Origin: an uncultured Prevotellaceae bacterium | Lineage (GTDB): Bacteria > Bacteroidota > Bacteroidia > Bacteroidales > Bacteroidaceae | Length of the DNA: 64,000 nucleotides | Direction of reading: 5' to 3' | Assembly (NCBI GenBank): GCA_900318115.1 | Contig: ONJJ01000011.1 | Span: forward strand, 1 to 64,000 | Part shown: one piece after another, positions 42,242 to 49,859 of the stretch | Layout: each line of letters opens with the position of its first letter | How positions within the stretch are numbered: the first letter of the stretch is position 1 | The notes under the pieces: model-generated | The model's input: the letters and a program-made list of their open reading frames with translations, nothing else | The model's database searches: none | What the model was told of the DNA's origin: nothing | Program-made: the position numbers and the translations under genes

Positions 42242-42404
42242 GTCATTCTGAGTGCCATAACCATAAAAGAAACGAGTTATGGCAACAAACTATTTCCCAC
42301 GGAAGTCGGAGTCGGCTCCGAAGATTTATGCCTACGAGGACAAATATGACCCTAACCTGAAAGGGATTCTGAAGGTGGGCTATACCACAATCGGCGTGCC
42401 GGAA
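42242..42404. repeat. duplicated segment, right end of copy A
   Basis: Sequence from the toxin stop through the first 42 helicase codons recurs at 46944-47102 with about 90 percent identity. Confidence 0.88.
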
Positions 42405-44816
42405 CGTGTGCGCCAGCAGTATAACATCGTCCGCCCGGGCGAGCCGCCCTATAGGATACTGGTCGAAGAGAGCGCCATGCGCGAGGACGGCACCGTGTTC
42501 CTCGACCACGACGTGCACCGGGCGCTGGTGAAGATGGGATGCCGGCACGTGGAGGGCGAATGGTACCGCTGCACGCCGCAGCAGGTGCGCGCTGCCGTGG
42601 TGGCCGTGAGGGAAAGATTAGACGTGGCCTGGACGCGCGACAGGACATTCGGTATGCGCGACGAGCAGGCGGCGGCTGTAGAGAAGACGGCCAGTTACTT
42701 CGAGAACTTTAAGAAAGAATCATCCCCCCTCGGGGGGAAAGTAGGGGGGCCTCGCACGCCTCACTTCCTATGGAACTGCAAGATGCGTTTCGGCAAGACC
42801 TTCACCACCTATCAGCTGGCCAAGCGCATGGGATGGACGCGCGTGCTGGTGCTCACGTTTAAGCCCGCCGTGGCGCAGGCGTGGGAAGAAGACCTGATGA
42901 CACACGTGGATTTCGAAGGCTGGCAATTTATCGCACGCAACGCGGAAGCCACGATAGACTATCAGTTTGAGCACGCCGACAAACGGCGACCCATGGTGGT
43001 CTTCGGCTCCTTCCAGGACTTCCTCGGAAAGAACACGGCCAGCGGAGGCATGAAGCTGAAACACGAATGGGCCAGGGAGTTCAACTGGGACTGCATCGTG
43101 CTGGACGAATACCACTACGGCGCCTGGCGCGAGAATGCCAAGGAACTGATTGGAGCCAGCGAGGACCTGGGCGGAGAGATAGAGAACCCCGACTACTTCG
43201 ACGAAGACCTGATACCGATAACCTCCAACCACTACCTCTATCTTTCGGGCACGCCTTTCCGCGCCATCGCCTCGGGAGAATTCATCGAGGAACAGATCTA
43301 CAACTGGACCTACAGCGATGAACAACGCGAGAAGGAGCGTTGGGGCGACAAACCCGGCAACCCCTACGCCGCCTTGCCGAAGATGGTGCTGCTGACCTAC
43401 CAGCTGCCAGCGGAGATCACGCGAGTGGCCGAGGAAGGCGAGTTCGACGAGTTTGACCTGAACTCCTTCTTCGAGGCCGAGGGCAAGGGCGACGCGGCCA
43501 TCTTCAAACATCACGACGAGGTGCAGAAATGGCTGGACATGCTGCGAGGTCAGTATCTGCCGACATCCGTCAACGACCTGAAGGCGGGCAACAGAAAGCC
43601 GCCGCTGCCGTTCTTGAACGGAGACCTGTACTCGAACATGAACCATACGCTCTGGTTCCTGCCCAACGTGGCCGCCTGCTTTGCCATGCGGAACCTGCTC
43701 AGGGAACTGCAGAACACATTCTACCACGACTACCGGGTCATCGTCTGCGCCGGCACACAGGCAGGTATCGGACAGCAGGCCTTGCCTCCAGTAGAGCGGG
43801 CGATGGCGAACCCCGACCCGTTGCATTGCAAGACCATCACCCTGACCTGCGGCAAGCTGACAACGGGCGTGACCGTTCGTCCGTGGACGGGTATCTTCAT
43901 GCTGCGCGACACCTCATCCCCGGAAACCTACTTCCAGTCGGCATTCCGCGTGCAGTCCCCCTGGACCATCACCAACAGCGACGGGCTGCATCCCAATCAG
44001 GTGGAGATCCTGAAGAAGGTGTGCTATGTCTTTGACTTCGCTCCCAACAGAGCTTTGCGCAAGGTGTCGGAGTATTCATGCCAGCTGAATGTGGAGGAAG
44101 GGAACCCCGAGAAATGTGTGGACGACTTCATCCACTTCCTGCCCGTGCTCTGTTATGAGAACGGCGTGATGAAGCAACTGTCGGCCAGCGATGTGCTCGA
44201 CATGGCGATGAACAACACGTCGGCAACGCTGCTGGCACGCCGATGGGAGAGCGCTCTGCTGGTGAACGTGGACAACTTCACGCTGCAACGCCTGATGAAC
44301 AACCACGACGCGATGGCGGCGCTGATGAAGATTGAGGGATTCCGATCGCTGAATCAGGATATCGAGACCATCATCAACAAGACCGACGCCATCAAGAAGA
44401 AACGCAAGGAGAACGAGGACGGCCTCTCGGCACGGGAGAAGAAACAGCTCTCGGAAGCGGAAAAGGAAATCAAGAGCAAGCGCCGGCAGATTCAGGAGAA
44501 ACTGATGAAGTTTGCCACGCGCATACCTATCTTCATGTATCTCACGGACTTCCGCGAATACTCGCTGAAGGATGTCATCCTGCAGCTGGAACCGATGCTG
44601 TTCGAGCGCGTAACGGGCCTGACGAAGCAGGACTTTGCGCTACTGGTGAGCCTGAATGTATTCAACGAAGCCCTGATGAACGATGCCGTCTATAAGTTCA
44701 AACGCTACGAAGATGCCAGCTTGACGTACTCCGGAATCGACCGCCACGAAGGCGAGAAGTTGGTGGGCGGCTACAGCACGGTCATTACTCAAGAGGAATA
44801 CTTGGCGCAGAAGTAG
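42279..44816 (+). CDS. GIY-YIG (T5orf172-like) nuclease/superfamily 2 helicase fusion, restriction subunit
   Basis: An 845-residue protein. The N-terminal ~110 residues (KIYAYEDKYDP...LKVGYTTIGV, then a distal YR pair) resemble a GIY-YIG/T5orf172 nuclease. A superfamily 2 helicase follows: Walker A NCKMRFGKTFTTYQ (about residue 165), motif II VLDEYHYGAW, motif III LSGTPFRAI, and a C-terminal charged coiled-coil (about 700-755) before a final domain. It should translocate on and cut DNA lacking the methylation set by the two upstream methylase subunits. Residues about 148-158 (SSPLGGKVGGP) come from a REP-like element read in frame, just ahead of motif I. Confidence 0.82.
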   Translation: MATNYFPRKSESAPKIYAYEDKYDPNLKGILKVGYTTIGVPERVRQQYNIVRPGEPPYRILVEESAMREDGTVFLDHDVHRALVKMGCRHVEGEWYRCTPQQVRAAVVAVRERLDVAWTRDRTFGMRDEQAAAVEKTASYFENFKKESSPLGGKVGGPRTPHFLWNCKMRFGKTFTTYQLAKRMGWTRVLVLTFKPAVAQAWEEDLMTHVDFEGWQFIARNAEATIDYQFEHADKRRPMVVFGSFQDFLGKNTASGGMKLKHEWAREFNWDCIVLDEYHYGAWRENAKELIGASEDLGGEIENPDYFDEDLIPITSNHYLYLSGTPFRAIASGEFIEEQIYNWTYSDEQREKERWGDKPGNPYAALPKMVLLTYQLPAEITRVAEEGEFDEFDLNSFFEAEGKGDAAIFKHHDEVQKWLDMLRGQYLPTSVNDLKAGNRKPPLPFLNGDLYSNMNHTLWFLPNVAACFAMRNLLRELQNTFYHDYRVIVCAGTQAGIGQQALPPVERAMANPDPLHCKTITLTCGKLTTGVTVRPWTGIFMLRDTSSPETYFQSAFRVQSPWTITNSDGLHPNQVEILKKVCYVFDFAPNRALRKVSEYSCQLNVEEGNPEKCVDDFIHFLPVLCYENGVMKQLSASDVLDMAMNNTSATLLARRWESALLVNVDNFTLQRLMNNHDAMAALMKIEGFRSLNQDIETIINKTDAIKKKRKENEDGLSAREKKQLSEAEKEIKSKRRQIQEKLMKFATRIPIFMYLTDFREYSLKDVILQLEPMLFERVTGLTKQDFALLVSLNVFNEALMNDAVYKFKRYEDASLTYSGIDRHEGEKLVGGYSTVITQEEYLAQK
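42722..42752. repeat. REP-like palindromic element, copy 7 (inside the helicase gene)
   Basis: ATCCCCCCTCGGGGGGAAAG then TAGGGGGGC: the hairpin CCCCCC-TC-GGGGGG plus G-rich tail, translated between the nuclease and helicase domains. Confidence 0.75.
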
Positions 44817-44838
44817 TCTTGGAGAAGTGTCTTGGGAG

Positions 44839-45156
44839 TCACACCGTAGCCACCAAGTCCACGGGGCTCCTCTTGATGACAAGGGGATAACGCTCGGGAT
44901 GCTTGAGGCTCTCGATTTCGAGGTCGATGTCCAGGGCTGGCCATTCGATGGCGCTGCGGCCGCTCATGCGAACGTCCAGGACATGGCTGATGCTGGCAAC
45001 TCGCATCCACGGGACGCGGTTGTAGGAGAGGAAATAGTCCTGACCGCAGACGCTGAGCAGGATGCCGTCGGCATTAATCATCAATACGCTTGCCGATGTG
45101 CTCGCAGTATTGTTCTTGAAACTGTAGCTGCTCTCGCGATGAAAAACAGGACTCAT
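44839..45156 (-). CDS. DUF2442 domain protein
   Basis: A 105-residue protein with the compact DUF2442 pattern: DGILLSVCGQDYFLSYNRVP, then WPALDIDLEIESLKHPE and PLVIK. The family frequently occurs in toxin-antitoxin-like pairs, often with DUF4160, but no partner is seen here. It is convergent with the helicase gene, with 22 bases between their stops. The promoter region is shared, base for base, with the MntA-HepT module 860 bases away. Confidence 0.72.
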   Translation of the reverse strand: MSPVFHRESSYSFKNNTASTSASVLMINADGILLSVCGQDYFLSYNRVPWMRVASISHVLDVRMSGRSAIEWPALDIDLEIESLKHPERYPLVIKRSPVDLVATV

Positions 45157-45179
45157 AACTGGGTTTTATGACTTATTCT

Positions 45180-45215
45180 GCCGCAAAAATACAAATAATT
45201 TCTGATTCGCCGCAC
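45180..45215. repeat. 36-bp promoter repeat, copy A
   Basis: This segment, which contains the minus-strand -7 box TATTTTTG (45184-45191) of the DUF2442 gene, is identical to 46041-46076. Confidence 0.85.
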
Positions 45216-45371
45216 TTTCTGCAAAGAAAATTTGCAGGAAGGCGGGGAAAAGGGGGAAAATTTTTGGAAATGGGGGATGAGGAAAGTTGGAAGTTAGGTA
45301 TTGCTGAACATGCTCTCTCTATCCATCGTGCAAACTGCGTCTCACTGGCGAGTGTGGAACGTCTTTTCTCT

Positions 45372-45713
45372 TCAGTTCTCTCCCAGCAGAGCCTTCAGTT
45401 CCTGATGCAGTAGTGGCAGGTGGTTGATGACGATGCTCCAGAGGATGTCGGAGGAGAGGCTGTCGTAGCCGTGAATGATGTAATTGCGCGTGTCCACAAT
45501 CTTGCGGGCATTGGTGATTGGGATGTCGGGCATCTCCCGGAGAACGCGGTTCATGGCTTCGCCCATGATCTCTACGTTCCGCTCAACGGCACGTCGGAGC
45601 ATGAGGTCCTTGTTGAAGACCTCGAAGAGCTTGGGCTTGCCTTCGAAATAGCTGTTTATTTCCTCCACGGCTCCGAGAACATCATAGAGGTATTTCAGTA
45701 ATTTCTCATCCAT
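45372..45713 (-). CDS. HepT-like protein (DUF86) of a MntA-HepT module
   Basis: A 113-residue helical protein of the HEPN/HepT family. The RNase motif Rx4-6H appears as RNYIIHGYDSL (about residues 80-90). HepT toxins are ribonucleases silenced when the partner MntA adds AMP groups to a conserved tyrosine, here the Y in HGY. I start at 45713 (MDEKLLKYLYDVL) because it overlaps the mntA stop by 8 bases and matches family length; the longer frame upstream translates the antisense of nothing family-like. Confidence 0.85.
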   Translation of the reverse strand: MDEKLLKYLYDVLGAVEEINSYFEGKPKLFEVFNKDLMLRRAVERNVEIMGEAMNRVLREMPDIPITNARKIVDTRNYIIHGYDSLSSDILWSIVINHLPLLHQELKALLGEN

Positions 45714-46011
45714 AGACGACGGTTTTTGTGCGTTCGACGTTGCGCTTGAAGATGGGATTTCGGATGGCTTGTTCTTCCACGAGGTCCACACTTCGGCCGA
45801 GTGCTGCTTCTAGCGAGTGCTTCAGTTCGAAGAAGTTGGTGAGGTAGTCGGGGATGACGGCGGTGTCGAAGTCCACGAGGAAGTCGACGTCGCTGTGGTC
45901 GGTGAAGCGGGGAGTGAGCACGGAACCGAAGGCATAGAGATGGCGCACCCCGTGCTTGCGGCAGAGGGCTGTGATGTGGTCGTGGGTGCGTTCGAGGATG
46001 TTACTCTTCAT
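45706..46011 (-). CDS. MntA-like minimal nucleotidyltransferase antitoxin
   Basis: A 101-residue nucleotidyltransferase. The signature GSxx...DxD reads YAFGSVLTPRFTDHSDVDFL (about residues 24-43) with the catalytic aspartates. A third acid is in RSVDLVEEQAI. It inactivates HepT by AMPylation. The start at 46011 (MKSNILERTHDHI) is chosen over the upstream in-frame ATG because that extension would cover the promoter repeat. Confidence 0.85.
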   Translation of the reverse strand: MKSNILERTHDHITALCRKHGVRHLYAFGSVLTPRFTDHSDVDFLVDFDTAVIPDYLTNFFELKHSLEAALGRSVDLVEEQAIRNPIFKRNVERTKTVVYG

Positions 46012-46040
46012 AGGTTCGCGTAGCTTTTGTTTCGTTTTCC

Positions 46041-46076
46041 GCCGCAAAAATACAAATAATTTCTGATTCGCCGCAC
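46041..46076. repeat. 36-bp promoter repeat, copy B
   Basis: Identical to 45180-45215 and placed at the same strand in front of the mntA-like gene, including its -7 box. Confidence 0.85.
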
Positions 46077-46150
46077 GTTTTGACAAAAAAAAGTGGAGCG
46101 AGGGGGCAAAAAGGGAACGAAATAAGGGATGTGAGGACGTGCATCGTGCC

Positions 46151-46212
46151 GATGATCAGGCCGATGGAATAAAAAAATGATAAGAAAAGATAAATAAAGG
46201 CGCTCTTTGACA
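46151..46212. repeat. duplicated segment, left end of copy B (methylase 3' relic)
   Basis: GATGATCAGGCCGATGGAAT and following A tract, then GGCGCTCTTTGACA, match the 3' end of methylase subunit 2 and its downstream bases. No further methylase sequence precedes it. Confidence 0.85.
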
Positions 46213-46229
46213 AGATTTTAAAGGTTTTG

Positions 46230-46261
46230 TTTGGAAGATTCGAATAACCTCACTACCTTTG
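46230..46261 (+). promoter_or_regulatory. promoter of the copy B cassette
   Basis: TTTG at 46230-46233 and TACCTTTG at 46254-46261 with 20 bases between, like the copy A promoter. Confidence 0.8.
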
Positions 46262-46283
46262 CACCACGAAAAAGAAGTAAGGT

Positions 46284-46436
46284 ATGATTAAGGTGTACGA
46301 ATCCAAAGAAGAAAAGTTGGCGGCTTTCAAGAAGTCTGTTGCTCTTCGCAAAGTGTGGGAAGACTTAACTTCCGGAAGGATGTCGTTTGAGGAATTCAAG
46401 CGGCAGGGATATCGCACAGTTGAAATTACCCGGTAA
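46284..46436 (+). CDS. small protein of 50 residues, putative antitoxin
   Basis: The frame from the ATG at 46284 encodes 50 residues: MIKVYESKEEKLAAFKKSVA at the start, SGRMSFEEFKRQGYRTVEIT near the end. It lies 22 bases from a perfect promoter and its stop overlaps the next ATG (TAATG). The coupling and the matching position of an antitoxin gene in copy A suggest an antitoxin or accessory role. The family is unknown to me. Confidence 0.65.
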   Translation: MIKVYESKEEKLAAFKKSVALRKVWEDLTSGRMSFEEFKRQGYRTVEITR

Positions 46437-46939
46437 TGAATCTGGAATTCTCTTTATCTGCACTTAACGAAGATGCCCCCTACAAGCTTGAATCATCAGG
46501 TCTGTACTCTTTTTCTTTCGTGACCGAGCAGGGGAAGAAGTATGAAATCGGATTCATCCAAGATTTAATGATTTCTGATGAGGGTATCTACCAATTCTTC
46601 ATCAGCACCGAAGATAAATTCAAGACGGCTCCTGACGTAAAGATTCAGCAGACCGTTATGGTGGTGATGACAGCGTTCTTCAAAACACAAGGTGTGGTAC
46701 TTGATTATATCTGCGCCACAGAAGATAACCGACAAGCAGCAAGAGACAGAATGTTCCATCGGTGGTTTGAACAAGCGATGGACAGAGACCAGTATTGCAT
46801 GCGAAATATGTCAGTCGAAATAGATGGTATCCTGTATTATGCATCTGTAATTCTCAGGATGGATAATCCACGGTATGACGCTGTTATGGAGGCTGTTGAC
46901 AGGTTCATTGCCGACTTCCAAGACAAACTGAAAGATTAA
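46436..46939 (+). CDS. DUF6169-like protein, putative partner of the 50-residue protein
   Basis: A 167-residue protein with the pattern YKLESSGLYSFSFVTEQGKK at the start, QTVMVVMTAFFKTQG in the middle and a tail of MFHRWFEQAMDRDQYC. I recall similar Bacteroidetes proteins under DUF6169; the assignment is moderate. It replaces the ParE-like toxin at the equivalent place of copy A, so a toxin role is plausible but not shown. Confidence 0.6.
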   Translation: MNLEFSLSALNEDAPYKLESSGLYSFSFVTEQGKKYEIGFIQDLMISDEGIYQFFISTEDKFKTAPDVKIQQTVMVVMTAFFKTQGVVLDYICATEDNRQAARDRMFHRWFEQAMDRDQYCMRNMSVEIDGILYYASVILRMDNPRYDAVMEAVDRFIADFQDKLKD

Positions 46940-46943
46940 TCTT

Positions 46944-47102
46944 GTCATTCAGAGTGCCATAACCATAAGACAAACGAGTTATGGCAACAAACTATTTCCC
47001 ACGGAAGTCGGAGTCGGCTCCGAAGATTTATGCCTACGAGGACAAGTATGACCCGAACGTGCGAGGGCTGCTGAAGGTGGGCTATACCACGATTGGCGTG
47101 CC
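46944..47102. repeat. duplicated segment, right end of copy B
   Basis: Matches 42242-42404, from the spacer upstream through helicase codon 42, then stops abruptly. Confidence 0.88.
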
Positions 47103-47217
47103 AGGGAGGGGCGGGTGCTGCTGCGGCGTGATGATCCGGGTGGAGCGCGGGGCGCGGGGCCCGTGCCCCCTCACTTCCCCAGCTCGAGCAGAGCGGACTG
47201 GAGGAGGGGAGAGGTGA
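46981..47217 (+). pseudogene. truncated copy of the GIY-YIG/helicase gene
   Basis: The first 42 codons (MATNYFPRKSESAPKIYAYE and on to TTIGVP) are nearly identical to the intact gene at 42279. After 47102 the frame reads unrelated GC-rich sequence to a stop at 47217, the last 47 bases of which overlap the 3' end of the convergent GH2 gene. It cannot encode an active enzyme. Confidence 0.88.
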
Positions 47218-49708
47218 GGAGGATGCGGATGGCGGGGGATTCGGAGGTGGAGGTGTCTGAGCCGCGGGAGTTAGAGTCGGAGGTGTCTGAGCCACGGGAG
47301 TCAGAGTCGCGGGAGCCGGAGGTGCGGGAGCCGGGGAAGGTGCGGGCGGCGGGTGCGATGTAGGCGAGCAGGCGGCCGGAGTGGGCGCGTTGCTGGAAGT
47401 CGCGCTGGGGGCTGGTGTCGCGGGCGTCGGCGTTCTCGAGTCCGAGCAGGCGGGCGGGGCCCTGGACGATGCAGGTGATGTTGTTGTCGGCCAGGGGGAC
47501 GAGGTTGCCTTGCTCGTCCACGACTTCGATGCTGACCTGGATGACGTCGTCGGGGGCGGCGAAGGTGGTCTTGTCGGGCGTGGCGCGCAGGGCGTAGGGG
47601 CGCCCGCAGGTGCGGATGTCCGATGTGGCTCCGTTGGAGGCTTCGCAGCGCAGGGTGCCTGGGGCGTAGTCGATGTCCCAGTAGAGGACGTCGGTGGCGG
47701 GGTCGCGCGTGGGCTGGCCGCCTACGGGCTGGTAGTTGGCGGCGGCGGAGGCGTCGGCGTCCTGGGGGCAGAGCAGCAGGCGGGCGGTGGGGGCGTTGGT
47801 GTAGCAGACGACGCGCACGCGCTGGCCGGGGTCGTAGTTCCAGAGGGCTGAGGCGTAGGTGGAGACCCACTCGCGGCTCTCGCGCCCGCGGTAGCGCCGG
47901 CTGTTGGGGCGCGCGGCGGGGTAGGTGCCGATGTAGCATACGGGTGTCTCGCTCCAGAGTGCTGCCCGGTAGTGTCCTATGGGCTTGACGTTGCCTGCGA
48001 GGTCGAGCAGTCCTGCCTCGGAGCCTCGTGCGGGCCAGGCTCCGCTCTCGCCGAGGTAGTCGATGCCGGTCCAGAGGAACTGGCCGAAGATGTGGGGGTT
48101 GTCGCGCACGGCTTTCCAGGCGGGGAGGTCGTGGCGGTTCTCGCTGCCGTAGATGACGCGGCCGGGGTAGCGCTGGTGGTCTTCGGCGTAGCGGCTCTCG
48201 GTGTAGTTGTAGCCGACGACGTCCACGGCTTCGGGGTAGGCTGTCTCGTTGCTCATGACGACTCCTGCCAGGGCTCCGGTGACGGCGCGCGTGGGGTCGA
48301 TGTCGCGCACGATTTTGGAGAGTCGCTGGGCGATGATGCCTATGCGCTCGGCGTTGGGCTGCTGGGGCTTGTAGCCGCCGTACATGGGCTGCGTGAAGTC
48401 CTCGCCGCCGCGGTCGAGCACGGGGTGTGAGTAGGGGTCGTTGGGGTAGTCCACCTCGTTGCCTATGCTCCAGAGGAAGATGCTGGGGTGGCAGCGGTCG
48501 CGGCGCACCATGTCGGCCACGTCGCGGTCTATCCATTCCTCGAAGTAGTCGTAGGTGCCCTCGAATCCGGGTGTGCCCTGGTTCCATCCTTTCAGCCACT
48601 TGCGCTTGGGGAATTCCCATTCGTCGCTGGCCTCGTCCATGACGAGCAGGCCCAGCGAGTCGCAGAGGGCGTAGAGGGCTGGCGCGTGGGGATTGTGGCT
48701 CATGCGGATGGCGTTGGTGCCCAGGGACTTGAGCGTCTGCAGGCGACGCTTCCACACGGCGGGTGGCACGGCCGTGCCGAGGGTGCCGGCGTCGTCGTGG
48801 AGGCATACGCCCTTGACCTTCATCCACTCGCCGTTGAGGGCGAAGCCGCGGTCGGGGGAGAACTCCAGGGTGCGCAGTCCCAGGGGCACTTCGGAGCAGT
48901 CCGTCTGCTGTCCGTCCACGAGCAGGCGCGCGCGTACCTTATATAGATAGGGGTCGCTGAGGGTCCATCGGCGGGGCCGGGGGATGGTGACGAGGCAGTC
49001 GCGCCCCTTGCCGCCGGCGACCTTCCGGCCCTGGGCATCGAGGATGTCCACCTCGACCTGGGCTGACGGAGCGTCTTGGTTGAGTTCTGCGCTCACGCGG
49101 ACGACGGCTTTCTTGTCGTTGATGCTCTTCAGCTGCCAGGAGGTGCCCCAGAGGGCGAAGTGGACCTGGGGGGCGGCGACGAGCCAGACGGGGCGGTAGA
49201 TGCCGGAGCCCGTGTACCAGCGGGAGTCGTTCTGCCGGGAGTGGTCCACGCGCACGGCCAGGACGTTGTCCTCGCCGGGGCGGAGGTGGGGTGTGAGCTC
49301 GTAGAGGAAGGAGGCGAATCCGCTGGGGCGATAGCCGAGCAGGTGGCCGTTGAGGTACACGCTGGAGCGGTTGTACACGCCTTCGAAGTAGATGTAGAGG
49401 CGGCCGGAGGCTGCTGCTGCGGTTTCTGCGGGCGTGAGGTGGCGGCGGTACCAGGCGATGCCTCCGGGGAGGTAGCCCTGGCAGGAGCCGCAGTCGGGCG
49501 ACATGGGCAGCGCCACACTCCAGTCGTGGGGCACGCCGACGCGCGCCCAGCGGCTGTCGTCGTACTGGGGGCTGAGGGCTGCGGTGTCGTCGGCGAGGCG
49601 GAAGAGCCAGCCGTCGGCGAGCGGGCTGGAGGTGCCGAAGGAGGGCTGAGCCAAGGCTGCGGAGGCGAGGGTCAACAGGCAGGATGCGAGGAGGATGCGG
49701 GTTTTCAT
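47171..49708 (-). CDS. GH2 beta-galactosidase-like glycosidase, secreted
   Basis: An 845-residue enzyme with a signal peptide (MKTRILLASCLLTLASAALA). Order: sugar-binding jelly roll (about 30-200), Ig-like domain (about 200-300), TIM barrel (about 300-590) and C-terminal beta domains. The acid/base glutamate is in LWSIGNEVDYP; VIYGSENRHD is the likely nucleophile region. MSHNPHAPALYALCD is the usual barrel block. Near the C-terminus lies a serine/aspartate-rich stretch of 10-residue repeats (about residues 796-828) that other members lack. The 3' end abuts the helicase relic and may have been remodelled by that recombination. Confidence 0.88.
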   Translation of the reverse strand: MKTRILLASCLLTLASAALAQPSFGTSSPLADGWLFRLADDTAALSPQYDDSRWARVGVPHDWSVALPMSPDCGSCQGYLPGGIAWYRRHLTPAETAAAASGRLYIYFEGVYNRSSVYLNGHLLGYRPSGFASFLYELTPHLRPGEDNVLAVRVDHSRQNDSRWYTGSGIYRPVWLVAAPQVHFALWGTSWQLKSINDKKAVVRVSAELNQDAPSAQVEVDILDAQGRKVAGGKGRDCLVTIPRPRRWTLSDPYLYKVRARLLVDGQQTDCSEVPLGLRTLEFSPDRGFALNGEWMKVKGVCLHDDAGTLGTAVPPAVWKRRLQTLKSLGTNAIRMSHNPHAPALYALCDSLGLLVMDEASDEWEFPKRKWLKGWNQGTPGFEGTYDYFEEWIDRDVADMVRRDRCHPSIFLWSIGNEVDYPNDPYSHPVLDRGGEDFTQPMYGGYKPQQPNAERIGIIAQRLSKIVRDIDPTRAVTGALAGVVMSNETAYPEAVDVVGYNYTESRYAEDHQRYPGRVIYGSENRHDLPAWKAVRDNPHIFGQFLWTGIDYLGESGAWPARGSEAGLLDLAGNVKPIGHYRAALWSETPVCYIGTYPAARPNSRRYRGRESREWVSTYASALWNYDPGQRVRVVCYTNAPTARLLLCPQDADASAAANYQPVGGQPTRDPATDVLYWDIDYAPGTLRCEASNGATSDIRTCGRPYALRATPDKTTFAAPDDVIQVSIEVVDEQGNLVPLADNNITCIVQGPARLLGLENADARDTSPQRDFQQRAHSGRLLAYIAPAARTFPGSRTSGSRDSDSRGSDTSDSNSRGSDTSTSESPAIRILLTSPLLQSALLELGK
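47246..47335. repeat. 30-bp in-frame tandem repeat inside the GH2 gene
   Basis: Two close copies and one degenerate copy of a 30-base unit (plus strand TCGGAGGTGTCTGAGCC...) encode 10-residue units of the GSDTSDSNSR type. Confidence 0.75.
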
Positions 49709-49760
49709 AGGCGGGGAGTGAAGTGCTTGTGTGGGAGGGGAGAGGGAAGTTAAAAGGAGA

Positions 49761-49855
49761 ACCTAGCTAGGAGAACCTAGGAATCCTTAGGAACTCCTAG
49801 GAATCCCTAGGAAACCCTAGGAAACCCTAGGAACTCCTAGGAAACCCTAAGGAGA
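49761..49855. repeat. tandem CCTAGGAA-type repeat
   Basis: About nine imperfect copies of a 10-base unit (AACCCTAGGA, AACTCCTAGG, AATCCCTAGG) fill the gap between trxB and the GH2 start. Each unit contains the self-complementary CCTAGG. Confidence 0.85.
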
Positions 49856-49859
49856 AGAG

